Assembly (NCBI GenBank): GCA_011109175.1 | Contig: RDEW01000040.1 | Coordinates: forward strand, 62,001-126,000 | Source: Dicyema japonicum | Taxonomy: Eukaryota; Dicyemida; Rhombozoa; Dicyemidae | Direction: 5' to 3' | DNA: 64,000 bases | Part shown: positions 33,481 through 46,169 of the stretch, one piece after another | Numbering within the stretch: position 1 is the first letter of the stretch | Layout of the letters: the number at the start of each line of letters is the position of its first letter | The notes under the pieces: generated by a model | The model's database searches: none | The model's input: only the letters and a program-made list of their open reading frames with translations | What the model was told of the DNA's origin: nothing | Translations under genes and position numbers: made by a program

Positions 33481-34129
33481 TATGTCTCTGTGGACAAAAT
33501 CGGTTATAGTAAGCAGCATTGTCAACAACATTAACTCATTTTTTTATTTTCAATCGAACGTCTTTGAAATATTTCTCGCCAGAGTCTGATTGAATCCCTC
33601 CACAATAACTTTGATTAAAAATTTATGCTTACGGAAATTTGTATATGTAATAAAATCTCGCCTAGAACGCCACTTGTGTGAATATTTTTTCTCACTCCAA
33701 CCTTGCTATGACTACAACTAACCCAGGTTCAGGCTGAGGCCCTAAAAATGAAGAACTATGAATGTCTCGGTGGACAGTTTATTTTTAAACCAGTCGCTAT
33801 GGAAACGTCAGGAATCATAGAAAGCAAGTCACTGATCCTGCTAAACATGATTGGATGCTAATCATAAAGAGAAATGTGTTCTCAATTATGAGGGTAGCCA
33901 ATAATTGTTAACTGTTTGTTTTTTTAAATAAATTTATTTGGTCAAAAAAACCAAATTGCTAAAAAACCTGATATCGATGACGGTAAAGAGCCATTTAATG
34001 ACAATTCAGACGACAAACACAACATATTCTTATGAATTAAAAATAATCTTTCCCTACTGGAATCTCTACTGGAGCGAAGCAACCGCCAAATTTCAAATCT
34101 TCAACTTCTAAGCATTATTATTAAGTAAA
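33481..34129. other. No gene recognised
   Basis: AT-rich, no supported feature. Confidence 0.35.
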
Positions 34130-34500
34130 ACGTAACTAAAAGAAAGTTATCTTCTCGTCGCTTCTGCAACACCGTGGACAATCTTTCATGTTAGATTCCT
34201 CCACGCTCTCTTTGAGAAGGTGATTTTTCGATGGACATCTAAGTCGTCTGCATTTTCGAGTTTCTTTACAGTCCCATGATCTTCATGAATTGCAATAAGG
34301 AGAGATTAGCGAAGACGTCCGCGATATCCACAACTGCTTTGAAAGTAAGGTTCAATAGCATTTTTTCGGAACTGCTGTCCATTCATAAGAGATGCTGCCC
34401 TACAGAAGTCATCAAATGCATCTCCATTGGCATTTCTTTTGCCTCTGCTGTGACTTCCACCATTAAACCGTCTTCTAACTTTTAAGTTCCAATCTTCAGT
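34130..34500 (-). pseudogene. RTE-like LINE 3' fragment
   Basis: Minus strand recovers IHEDHGTVKKLENADDLDV and FSKRAWRNLT, the RTE C terminus, then the CAGAAGCGACGAGAAGATAA 3' UTR shared with 14640-14720 and a TAATAATAATGC tail. Confidence 0.6.
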
Positions 34501-34539
34501 AATAAGAACATAAGGTCATGATACCATCAAGAGTTGGAA

Positions 34540-34925
34540 ACAGTGGTGTGTACAATATGTCAATTTGATCTGGATTTTTTCAAATTATACCCACGGTGGG
34601 AGTCTAAAAATTTATGATTGTTGGTAATTTATTGCTAGATTATGCAAATCCTGTCATTGATTTTTCAATACTTTTTTATTGTAATGCTTTGATGCAATGA
34701 TTCCTGATAGGTCCCCCAAGCCCATTCTATTATGACTACCGTCCAGTTCCAGAAATCTGTATTCACCATTGTCTACATTCGGTTCAGTGGATACTTTAGT
34801 TTCCTGAAAACATACAAGTCATTCTGTAATGCTGAATGTTTTGGCAAAGCTGAATTTATGTATTTTAGAACATATTGTTCTCGCATTAAAAGTCATTGAG
34901 CTAAAATTCTTTCTTCCACGGTGTT
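34540..34925 (-). pseudogene. LINE APE-endonuclease 5' fragment
   Basis: Minus strand: MTFNARTICSKIHK and VCFQETKVSTEP, the start of an APE endonuclease (N-A-R and Q-E-T-K motifs). Decayed. Confidence 0.5.
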
Positions 34926-34984
34926 TTTAAAACATTATTAGCACTAAGTGCTAGAAGACGTCACCACCTCAACCAAAACTCGAG

Positions 34985-35949
34985 ATATTTATTTAACACC
35001 CAAGACCACGGTAAAACCAAAACTAACTGTCACGTGATCCCGATGCACTCCGCCAAAATCCTCATTCTTTCCCGGTGCTCCTCCCTCGTACCCACACAAC
35101 CTCGTACTGGGCGGCTGACTGTATTTGCAGGGCCACTTTCCCGCATGCCGGAGTTTTGTTTAATGAGGGCCTCCAGAGTAGTCGGTCCGGTTTTGTGTCT
35201 CCCACAAGACCACCCCTCCGTCATTCTGAAAGCCTTCTTTTGAACGTCCTCGATTTTCTTAGTGTTCGTCCATGATAATGAAGGTCCCACGAAGCACACG
35301 CGTACGAAAAGCCTGGTTCGATGTATTGCTTGTAAATGTTCATAAAGACCGGGTGGGTATTTGTCTTCCATATTCCAGATAAACATTTTTATACATTGAT
35401 CCTTTTCTCGCACTTCAGAACAATGTTTGCCACGTGTGGTGACAAACATAAGTGTGTATCCAGTGTCACGCCCAGGATCTTCTGACATTTGGTGAAGGGG
35501 ATTTCAATGTTGTCCAATTTTAACTTGACAGTCATCTTCCCCAACCTTTTGTCCGAAGTAAACATAGACGTGACCGACTTTCTGGAATTTATCGTGATTC
35601 GGTCCATGTTAATTTGTAATCTTTCTGTAGCATTTTGGATATTCCGATCACGCGAGGCCAAAACAATGTCGTCCGCATATGAGAGTAGAACATCGTTATT
35701 GGATTCCGGTGTCGGGAGGTCTGTCAGGTATAAATTGAATAAGGCGGGAGATAAAGGAGATCCTTGGGGGACACCGTTTGGGAGAAGACGTGAGACTGAT
35801 TTCAGTCCTCCGAGGCATACACGTCCCCTTAAGAAATTTGTTATCCAAAGTTTAAGCTTCCCCGGGATCTCGGACTGGAAAATTTTCTTTGATAATATTT
35901 TTCTCGAAATAGAATCAAAGGCCTTGTTAATATCATTGAACAAAGACAT
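34985..35949 (-). pseudogene. Jockey-like LINE reverse transcriptase and 3' end, 5'-truncated
   Basis: Open frame: DINKAFDSISRKIL, NGVPQGSPLSPALFNLYL, SYADDIVLASRD (motif C intact) and KCQKILGVTLDTH. A frameshift near 35389-35490 leads to the C-terminal WKTNTHPVF region. The tail has GATCACG / CGTGGTC and TTGGGTGTTAAATAAAT. Truncated at 35949, in the middle of RT. Confidence 0.78.
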
Positions 35950-36341
35950 AATAACAAAATTACATTCATTTATTATTAGTGAGAATCGTACTAACTCTCA
36001 ACCGACCCACGTATATTTAACGAAACTCCACCCTAGGAGATACAATATTCCATCTCTTAAGTAACTATAGGAGCTACACTGCTCCCTTTCAGGTTTTTTC
36101 TCGGACACTGCCAGACAGACTCGGATTCATGGAAAGCTTATCCAACTTATAACTGCTCTGGATTGGAATTTCTCTTCCTTAGGCCTACCGTTTTCGTTTA
36201 AGGAATTATGAGAACATCCGGCAGTATTGGTTGGTAATTCGAAGGAAACCAGTCGTTTATCAACAAACTAACAATTTTAAACATCAAAATAATTCTCTTA
36301 ATACTGTTAATAACATTAAATATAAAATTTACATAATATAA
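35950..36341. other. Short intergenic region
   Basis: No feature supported; holds the GTF3C1 3' flank. Confidence 0.4.
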
Positions 36342-39300
36342 TCAAAGAGGATAATCAATAAATTGTCCACATTTTATAAAGCAATCTAGAGTCGCAATAA
36401 TACTGAGATTAGACATGTTCATATAAATATACAACTCCGTAACATCATTACAGACCCGTACATCAACCTCATCATACTCATTTTCAAACAGAGCAGACTT
36501 TCCACATGAATTCACATACATTAACTCAATGCATCCAATTTTGTATAAAACCTGCAAATAACCCCCATTTATTACCATAATCAAATCAACGATATCTCCC
36601 ACACTTAGACAAGGATCAAACATTTTAAAGACAGACTCCAACGAACAGACACCCACTTGTGCAAGTCGAGTAACAAGTCCTTCCACACAATGACGTAGAG
36701 GAGGAAGCATCAATGAGCCTGTTAATGACTTCCATGGGCGAGGAGTAAAATACGAGTCATCTACACTCATCATCCACGTGCTTATCCACGAACTGTCCAC
36801 CAATCGGCATTCCTGATAGGTCCCACAGACAACCTAACATAAATTACCAAGAAAACAAGATTTTCATTAATCATTTCCTCCAAAAACAGAGAAGGCCACC
36901 TCATCCTTCTTTATATCCATCAAAGGAAGCCCAACTACTCCACACGAAGAAATCTTCTTCCAGAGATCTTCGAACACATGAGACGAGGGAGATTTATCCT
37001 TCATAAAGCGATCAAATGACATCAAATCAACTTTTTTCACGGTTTTCTAAGTTTTTTACGAAAATCTATTACCATTAGATATTTATACGAGTCGATAATG
37101 GCTGTTGATTCTGTCAGCGGGGGAATCCCCGGCTTTGAAGATTTAAAGTCAACTTTAAATGGGATGATTTTAAAGAAATCGTAGGTGTCATCAGTGTTGG
37201 TCGTAAACCGGGTCACACTCTCATTGATCGGTCGGTCAGCTATTTGTTAGAACAACCACCACCATCAATCTCAATGTTTAATAGTGAGAGACTTGTATAA
37301 AGGTCATGTGGTGGAGCTTCGAATCCATAGTTCAACTCCATTGAAGGTTTCTGGTTTACATTTTCATCAAATGTGATGACATAATCACCCTCCGTCACGT
37401 TTTGATGAATTGGGGGAACACGTGACTTTTCCACAATCTCATCCAGACAGATTGGAGACTCCATCATCAATTCAAATGAGTTTGGGTTGTCATATAGTTC
37501 AAAATCATCATCATTCTCCTGTTCTGTCCTTCCCTGTTTATATAGTAGGTCTGGGACCCTTACTTCAAAGCGAATCTCAAGTAATTATCAGCCAATACAG
37601 AGTTGTTAGCCATAAGAACAGTCACTGTGTCCAGACACATCCGCGAATAGTCTATTCCATTCAAAAGACGTTCATTTCTAGGGTAATCATTCAGTTTATT
37701 GTAAAAGTAGAACGAATGTTGGCACATCCATGTGGAGTACTCGCATGAGAAGAAGGATAAATAACTAAATAGTGAGAACACATCTACTTTGGAGTAAAAT
37801 AACTATAGGGTTTATTTGAAACCCCAAACAGACTCTACAAATTAGATAAAATAGTACATTGGTTTTGAAGAGAATCCCAAATTCTATTAGTAGGTTATTA
37901 CAGTCTATCAGCTTGTCCTTTAGTTGCGAGGCTAAATCAACACAACCAGCGACTTCCAGATTCATTCCCCGCTCATAAATCCAACCCTGTCGTGTTAAAC
38001 AATATTTACCTGAAGAAACTCGACAATCTTCATCTTCTCAACGTCTTCCGCAGAAAAATTACGGATTAACCGTTTTTTGGAGCTAAAAAATTTCGATCGG
38101 TCACTCAAATGGGGGATGTCGTTCAATTGTTCGTTAAAGTTGGTCTTGGAAAGATTACATGACCTATCAATACAGAGTAAAAGATAACTTTTCCATGATG
38201 ATCTCAGCCAACTGATTGAAGGCAGAGTACAGCCGTCTCTGATGAGATATCTTCATAGTAAAAGGGACCTTGGCCATATTTTTAACGTCTCTCTTTATCA
38301 ATTTTTTTACAAAAGAAAAGACACGCTGTTTCAGTACCACGTGATGTCTCCTCAATATGGCGTACCTTCTGTCACAAGCATTGTACCCCTTCTTGTATCG
38401 AATTTTCTGTTATAATCGTAAAAAACATACAGGACAATATTTAACAATTATTCTGCGTATACTCTGCCAAGACAGCTTGATTTGTCGTTTACTGGCGTTG
38501 GTCATTGATTCCTCAATTGCCTTACAAATCAACAACTACCATAATCAGCCATATTCAACCAAGACATCCTCCCGTTTGGTCCAAACTTGCCTTAGATCGT
38601 TGTTTAAAGAGGGATCCTCATCACTACTTTCTTCATAATAAGACCAATCATCTCCCAAGGATGACCGTTTGGGAGTCGAATTGATCGGTTTTTGTTTCCG
38701 TTTGACTTACGTAAAATCAGAATGCAACCACTCCGCCTCGCCTTCTTCCTCAAATGATAGGATTCGTTCTACAATAAAGACACGTGACACCTGAGGGAAG
38801 AAATACAAGGAAATTTCATCCGGAGTCAACCAATATTTCTCCAAATGCCTGGAATCCAAATTAACCGATACATCATCATTTCAGAAGGGGTCCCCAACGT
38901 TCCAAGTCCATCCCCAGGTATTCTGTCCATCTCTTTAACCTCTTCAGTCTTCATGAGACTCAGCGAGGCACACAAACGGACAATAGCCTTATTAGTATCA
39001 TCACTGTTCAGTTTATTCGGGATTTCTATAATAACATGTCATTTCCAACCGTCAACAAACTTTCCAGGAGTTTTCAGACATAAAACTTTTAATTCTTCCC
39101 AAAACTTAGACACTTCTTCCAAAGTCCTCAAATCAAACGCTTTGATATCCCAATCTCCATCTTCGATGTTATTAACAAGTTTCACAGAGTCGTGGAGAAA
39201 ATAGTGCATCTCCCATTATTACAAACCTCACCTTATTTAAACACACAATGTCAGGGGATTTGAGGACAGAGATTAGCCCAAATATGATCATGTACTTCAG

Positions 39301-41470
39301 GTGATGTCGCAAAGAATTTAGAAACCTCTGTCGAGAAGTGACAAATTTCACAATTTGAGGAGGCTGAAGTAAAAGGGGATCCACATGGTCATTTCGTCAG
39401 CTTCCATTATCTCAGTAATCTCCCCTGGCTACAATCAAACATAAAATTACAATTTCAGTAACTCTCATCAAATCTATAACAATCTCCAAAGGAATATGGT
39501 AGACAATATCAATCCCCATAAACCATCCATTTGCCATGTCTCTAATAAGTAACCTATCACCAACCTGGCATATAATTGTCAATTTTTGGGAGAAAACGAC
39601 GCCAGTCCTTCACGTCTAAATAAACGGGAACATTCACAGAATCCATAAATTCTAAGTTATGAAGAAAAACGAACTATAAACATCAATCTGGTCTGTATTT
39701 TCCCTTCTTTTGAGAATGTACACCAAATACTCGTGGAGAAGTGATATCCTAATGTTTCTGGGCTTAACAGAATAGCTGATAGTCTTCTAAGCATTAGAGA
39801 ACAAAAGACTTTTGATAGCTCAGCTTTCACTGCTGGGGACAGAACTGATATAGAGGAAATCATGGTAGCGTATTCTCCGAGCTTTCTGTGGGCATTTAAC
39901 AAACCAGGAGAAGAGATTTTTTTCTTTGGGGATTCCACGTAGGGTTTTTCTTCAGGGATAGGCAAGATGGGTTCAATGTAGGAGGACTTGTGGGGTGGTT
40001 TGTACTTTTCCGTGAGTCGGTATTTACTGGAAAATAAAAAAACGGAAAACAGATCGTCCTTGATTTCTATTTTCTCCAATATATTCTCAGATACGAGAAA
40101 TCTGAGATGTGAACGTAATTCGTACCAACGAATGGTCGTTTGGTCACGTAGATTGATAATTGTACAATATTCTGGGTACCACAGTCTCAGGAGGTTCAAA
40201 ATCTGCTCAATGTTTAACAATCCAACATCAAAAGACTTATTTTCAAAAGAATAATCTAGAATTAAAAAGACCCTTACTTGAATTGTTGTGAGACTCATGG
40301 ACGTCCTCAGAATCATTAGTCACCAGTCTATAACCGTACATGATTTTACAAAGGCTTGGATGAATACAAATATTACGATTTCTTATTATTTCTCTTCCGA
40401 GGAATCTGTTTGGTGAACCGTTCAATGACTTGAGATCCTTCGATCCGTTCAATAGAGTGTTTGGAGCTGATTTTGTCAGATTAAATTTTTCTTCCTATCA
40501 TGAGCACGTGAGCATACAATGAAGGCGATCAGATCTTTCTGGAGGCACTGATGGTTTTTCCGCGATTTCATAAAGTCGACAACGGTTTCCGTTAATATTT
40601 CTCGCTTAAACTCCTGGAATCCAAAGAATCGACTCAGGAACAACACACGTGTGTTGGTCAGATTTGAGAACTTGACATGGAACGATGCAATTCCGACCAA
40701 TGACGTTTGCTAAGGATTAGAGGAAACTAACCTTCTCACGAATTAGCTTCTTGGCGGACAACATCTTCTTGAATCGGTAAATGTTCTTTGGCTCATTATT
40801 GACAATATTTAGCAGAACTGTATTCGATACGGTGCAGACACCCACGTGCCGAGATCTAGGCATGATATATTTATTCGACCTCCCAATCCTCTCCAATATG
40901 CAGTAAAGAGTTGGGGATACTCTCCCTCCAACCTCTCCAAACAGAAATCGATTCCTTTGTTCCTGAGACGCCACGACAACTAATCTGTCTCCGAATCTAC
41001 CAAAATGAGGCTTTCAATACTTATTGACGACGTTCTCGTAATCCTTTAGATCCTCAGGGAGGATTGGATCACGATTATAAAAGGACGAACAAGATCCACG
41101 AACGTTTTCAGTGATGACTTGGTTGAATGGATACATCTCATCTTCCTAAAAATAATTCACAAGAAGATACCTCGAAATTCCGTCTAAAATTTATCAGCGA
41201 ATTCTCATTTTTATTTTCACGTGGGATAAGAAAACTGAAGGTCGGTCGGGGAACTTCTAGCGAGAACATTTTTAAGTCTTCGTGTGACACAAGAAGAGAC
41301 CAGATTTGCTTTTGTATTGGTTTTTCAAAATCGTTATTTTCGCATAAATTTCTTTCTTTTAACCTTAACCAAAGTGTATTTAATGTTATCCCTAAAAATA
41401 GAGAAAGTTTTGAACCATCAAGCCCTTCCAGGGCGATTTCTTCGAGAATTGCTTGCTGCTCAACCTCCAT
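36342..41470 (-). CDS. GTF3C1: TFIIIC largest subunit (GTF3C1, B-box-binding), many exons
   Basis: Largest subunit of TFIIIC, which binds tRNA-gene B boxes and recruits TFIIIB for RNA polymerase III (family knowledge). The start ATG at 41468-41470 gives EEIALEGLDG, the family's N-terminal signature. Introns verified by frame and homology: 41392-41415 (24 nt), 41146-41170 (25), 40997-41020 (24), 40710-40731 (22), 40495-40517 (23), 40256-40277 (22) and a 24-nt intron near 40025-40050. Landmarks: EDEMYPFNQVITENVRGSC, DRLVVVASQEQR, LYCILERIGRSN, the block FLSRFFGFQEFK and a second winged-helix KYRLTEKY. The C-terminal exon (36342-36803) has TPRPWKSLTGSL and ends IDYPL-stop. About 1,550 aa expected against roughly 2,100 in human. 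The middle (36800-39600) consists of minus-strand open segments consistent with one gene, but I did not resolve every junction. Confidence 0.88.
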
Positions 41471-41654
41471 TACTTCCTAGTTTTGAAATTTAAATATTTT
41501 ATTTATTTTTATTAACATCAAATAAAATTTAATATTTATTTGATGAATTTTTAATTTATTATTTTTCTATTCATTATTTTTTGAAAAATGAATACAAGTA
41601 AAGTCTTTTAGTTAAGAGACCAAGATTGCGAAAGCGTTCCCATTGATCACCGCC

Positions 41655-41816
41655 ATTTTGAGCCTCTTCCGGAAGCGGAAGTTTGTAATGAAGTATTGGA
41701 AGATGGATTTGGTCGGCACAAGCAGATGTTCTCCCTTTGGTTCCTTCCTGGATTAGTTAGTTATGACTGTTTGTGTTGGGCTTACAATAAGCCTGGGGTT
41801 AATAATAATAATCTAG
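41655..41816 (+). repeat. SINE-A 3' portion with perfect terminal hairpin
   Basis: Ends GGCTTA (41779-41784), loop CAA, TAAGCC (41788-41793), then TGGGGTTAATAATAATAAT. 5'-truncated. Confidence 0.75.
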
Positions 41817-41819
41817 AGT

Positions 41820-42470
41820 CTCCATCACACGATTAGTTGTGAAATGAAGGGAATAAATTTTTTGTCGGCAGAGCTCGATAGCGAAAAAATGTACAAAAAA
41901 GTCGTTGAATAATCGTTCAGTTTCGTTTTTATAAAAATCCCACTTTCCACGTTAATAGTTTGTATACGTCTTCGTGATCCTCCTTTTCATAGGTTGATGA
42001 TTGAAGTTATAAAAGTATGTTAGGCGTGTAGTTAGGAAGACATGAAGAAATCAGTGGGATGTATATATTGACAATAATGAAACAAGCATTGTTGATATTG
42101 ACATGGATAGACGCAATTTCCATATGAGGATCGTCCATAGGGAGGGAGTTAATAGAAGAGGTCGAATCGGCATCCCCAGTTGTAGAAAAAAGGCGGTCCG
42201 GGCGAATGATGAAATAGTATTTAAAACAAGGGTTTTTAGACTTCGGAGTTAACTTCGACTCTTGGATAAGACCAATGTCTACGGAATTCTTGTAAATAAA
42301 GTACTTCAGATCATTGCATTTCTTGGAATGTTCAGTTCGAGGATTTCAGCCTTCAAACAGTGAAAGCGGGTCCAGGGTTTTGCTCACGTCTTTTGAGAGG
42401 ATCAATAGAAGGAACTGGAGACGTCAGCTTGGCGCTCGCCTCGTAGCCACTATCAGGCATAAACTCGACC
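41820..42470 (-). pseudogene. Jockey-like LINE endonuclease 5' fragment
   Basis: Minus strand reads an APE-endonuclease N-terminal half with GLIQESKL-like and ISVIVNIYIP-like blocks (Q-E-S and V-N-x-Y motifs), interrupted by stops. Confidence 0.45.
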
Positions 42471-42599
42471 CTCGCAAATTGGCCATTTTTGGTTCCTTAG
42501 AATATTATGGCCAATTTGAAAAAAATAAAATCAATAATTTTGAAGAACAACGAACGGAGAATTTAAAAAATAACTTAAATGACCAAAAAAAGATATTTA

Positions 42600-43640
42600 A
42601 GTTTTATTAAACTAAAAAATAATTCCTAACTGATTTTCTTTGCTTCAATAATACTTGCTTTGTACTTTCGATTGAAGAAATTAAAGAAACTTCATGTTCA
42701 TTCTCAACATTAGCTATGAGTTCCCTCTCTATTGCAGTCAATCTCACTGCAGTGTCCATTTTGGCTACATGTTTAATTTTTCAGATTCTTTTTCACTGTT
42801 TTAGAATCTTCTAAATAATTTTCATTAATTTCAAAAAATGCTGCCTTAGTTTCATTTAGAAAACCACCTTGAAAATTGATTTTTCTAAAAATACCTTTAG
42901 ACCCTATTACCTCCATCCATTCTACCAACTTCTCTTCAAGCTTTGAAAACTTTGGTTTATGTGGAGCTTTAATTACAGTTGATTTGTTTAAAATCTTTTA
43001 AAATAGTGTCTACAGTAAAAGATTATTTATTGTTTTTCTCGATATCGTCTTTTAATACAAGTGCGAAAATCTATCAGCTAACTCCTGGCACGAAATAACA
43101 TCAATTTAACAAAGGAAAATTAATTTTTTGAAAAACCAATTATCAAGTGTGTTGTTAAACCCCTTCAACGTTTTGATTTAACTCTCCATTCCATTTAAAT
43201 TAAACACTTCAGGCTGTTTATAATAATTTTCAATACTTGAAGATCCGAATAAAATTCTTTACCACATTAACATCTTCTCTTCAACCTCTCCTACAATATT
43301 TAAAGAATTATCAAGTATTTCAGGGCACATATTAAATTCATTGCTTTAGTCAATTCAGCCGTTTTTATTTCATTTTTTGTCAAAGAAAATCTTCCCTAAA
43401 TTCGATGTTCAAAAAATCCTCTTCTACCATGGTATCTCATAAATCGGACCTTAAAACAAAGTCATTACAATTTTCAAAATTGTTCTTATGGGTCTGTTCT
43501 TTATTGTACCATTTGACATTAAAACTTTTAAAATGGTACTTGGGCAGATTTCATTCCAAGCAAAGCTCAAATATATCATGGCTTCATAATGTTCAGATTT
43601 ATGCTTTAAATGTGTGTTTGCCAGATTCAATTTGTTAAAT
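42600..43640 (-). pseudogene. Possible pogo/Tigger-like DNA-transposon remnant
   Basis: Minus strand contains FAWNEICPSTIL (like the pogo C-terminal A-W block) and KPKFSKLEEKLVEWM (like a CENP-B helix-turn-helix), but in the reverse of the expected order and with many stops. It may be two fragments or a wrong call. Confidence 0.25.
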
Positions 43641-43929
43641 TATATCATCGTTTTCTGCTAGTAAACTGCGTTTAAAAATGTAAATTTCTTAATTCTAAAA
43701 TACTTTTCTAGCCTAGTAACCTCCGTGTTATGAATATCAACTGCATGTCGTCCATAAATATTAATTTAATATAAATTTGTAAAAATTTGAACTTTGAAAC
43801 CACTTATGAGTAAATAATTTCATACATTTTATCTGTTAGCTGGTTCGAGATAAATAAATAAAATTGTTCCAAAGACCAAGAGTAAAACAGACTTACTAAT
43901 TTCTTTATCTTGACGCATTCCATGAGTAC

Positions 43930-44130
43930 CCTCACCCAAGAACATTGGTTCAGAGGAGCTGGGGTCGATTACAAAACTCGTCGACAGGAAACGAAATTTC
44001 TCCCGGTGGAATGAATAATTGGATCCTATTGGCCAGGCATTGGACGTCTACAATAAGGTTGATCCAATGACGCCATCAGAATAAGGAAGATAAAATTTAA
44101 CCAATTAGTCAAATAGTACCACACGCTGCT
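43930..44130 (-). repeat. SINE-B copy, 5' half
   Basis: Minus strand: GACTAATTGGTTAAATTTT, GATGGCGTCATTGGATC and CCAATGCCTGGCC match the SINE-B head. Confidence 0.6.
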
Positions 44131-45240
44131 TGCAAAATGGTAAAGTCACGTGACTTTCTGATTGAAAGATAACAACTGTCATCGGTTCTGTTACAGATTG
44201 AGTGGTAAACGGAATGGCTACGATTCTTGAATCTGGTCGGAGAAGGTCTTGAAGACTTCCTGAGAATTCTGCAAAAAGGGAAATTAAATTGTAGATCTAG
44301 GGCAATTGTCAATATCTCAGGAGTCAGGCTCGTCTTCACAACATTACCTCCAGTGCTTCCTGATAGATGACTTGCATTCGTTCAACGCCACTGTCAAGAA
44401 TCTTGATGAATAATTTTTCACGTTCGAAAAAGATTTATTCCAACGAGCAGATCCAAAAACTCTTCCCAACCTAACGTTCTATTCTTTCCAAAATCTTCGA
44501 TACCACCAAGGTAATAGAAATTGGTCTGTGGGAGGAAGACAAGAAGAATCATTATTTTTGAGTACAGTGATAACCATAACAGGAATAAAATATGAGTTGA
44601 TTGAAAATTAATAAATTGCCTTGAGGACACAAAGTCTGTTAGGTTCAAGGTGTTTCAAGTGGAGGATTGATACTCCATGAGGGCTTTTGACAGGCGAGTT
44701 GGGCGTATTTTAGATCAAGTCATGGATCAGAGTTATGGTAACTTGGATATGATTCCTCGGGCCTCGTGGTGGTTGGACTCTCTTAGGTCAAATATCTTTG
44801 GACTTTGGAATGCAGGACATCAAGTCGTCTGCCTGACAATAAAATTCTTTAGTTCGGTTGTTTTCATCAAGTGCCCCAACATGAGAGGAGCTGGATTCAA
44901 TTTGACTCACCTGAACACTGAATCTCTAGAATTTTTGAGGTATTGAATTTTGGTTAAGATGGGAGATATTTCAGTCCATTTTTTATTCTTGACTTTAGAA
45001 ATAAATGTGTTTATTTCCTTATTCAATGAGGATAGCTCTGTTTGATGACTGATCCTCGATCTTTTTAAGCGTATCCATTCACGAACGAGGTGGTGGATCT
45101 CACTATTAAAGTAGGGTTCGTATCCAATTTCGTTTTCCTGTCGTTTGCGAAGGTCCGGCAGAATCTTTACCGACATCAAGAAAATCAACGAAACAAAAAA
45201 TATTCACTTAAAAGACATTTTCCGACCCTCATGTCAGTCA
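44131..45240 (-). CDS. Unrecognised multi-exon host gene
   Basis: Minus-strand open stretches with no retroelement similarity: a basic/helical segment (LPDLRKRQENEIGYEPYF, VREWIRLKRSRI, ELSSLNKEINTFISKV) followed by YYLGGIEDFGKN and further short exons toward 44130. Candidate introns of 19-20 nt (for example GTGAAAAATTATTCATCAAG) allow more than one chain. I cannot name the family. The Lys/Glu-rich heptad-like portion suggests coiled coil. Confidence 0.4.
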
Positions 45241-45411
45241 AATATACCGGAGAAGACTTGAAAGAGGTTCAGCCCCCCTGTCACGTTTTAGCTAGTCGAG
45301 AGCTATAAGAGGTCCCTTAACTTTTTGCTTGTCGACAGGAGTTGAACGTCCTGATTATCTATAGCCCGTTAGGTTTGCAGCAGGTTGGCTTTTTTATCGC
45401 GTTTTTTAGCA

Positions 45412-45945
45412 TAGTGATTATTAACCTTTTTTAAGTCAGCGCCCCTTTTCGATACAATTTTGAAGCTTCAAAATTTCAGCGCCCCTCAAGATTTAATTTA
45501 ATTTTTTTCAATTGCGGATTTATTTGGTCATTTTTTCAAATTGTAAGTCGAAACTGTTTTGCCATAATTAGAGTGCAATGCCAACTGACCAAATTTTAAT
45601 ATTATTAAATATTACTAATTATTTTTTAAATTAAAAAGTTTATTCAAAAACAAAACTTTCTTTTGTTATATAAAAACAAATTTAGTGACTGCCTCGTGCT
45701 TGATGAGAATTTGTCAATCTCCTCTAATCACAATTTGTAAATTATTTCTTTTTTGGGCAAAATACAGACAAGAAAAAAGAATTAATTAGAAAGGCACGTG
45801 ATAGAAGTACACACAAGAAAGTAGGACTAATTAGAAAAGCACGTGATAAATGATTTATAAAACCTAATGAAAATATTTATAATAATTAAAAAATTAAAAT
45901 TCCAGCACCCCTAATATGTTCCAGCGCCCTCGTTAAGAACCACTG
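45412..45945. mobile_element. Non-autonomous hAT-like MITE, 534 bp
   Basis: Ends are TAGTGATTATTAACC at left and the complement of CAGTGGTTCTTAACG at right, a hAT-style terminal inverted repeat followed by subterminal CAGCGCCCC repeats. Flanking 8-mers TTTTAGCA and GTTTATCA match at 6 of 8, a degenerate duplication. No coding capacity. Confidence 0.65.
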
Positions 45946-46169
45946 GTTTATCATACCTCCTACGTGTCACGAGAAACACATATGGAATCGAAGATTACTC
46001 CCATGATTTTTTTCCATTTCTTAAATATTAGTTTTTCTCATCCACTTCATTTTCATTTGACTTGTTTGACATTTCCTTGTCCGAGGTGAATATGGATGTA
46101 ACGGATTTCTAAATATTTTTTTTAAATTATTTATTTTATTATAAGGAAAAAGAATAGTTAATTTTAATT
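45946..46169. other. AT-rich spacer
   Basis: No feature recognised. Confidence 0.4.

Noticed and set aside
44677-44946. Plus-strand open frame of about 90 codons
   Set aside because: No recognisable similarity and it lies opposite minus-strand stretches that look more gene-like; likely chance.
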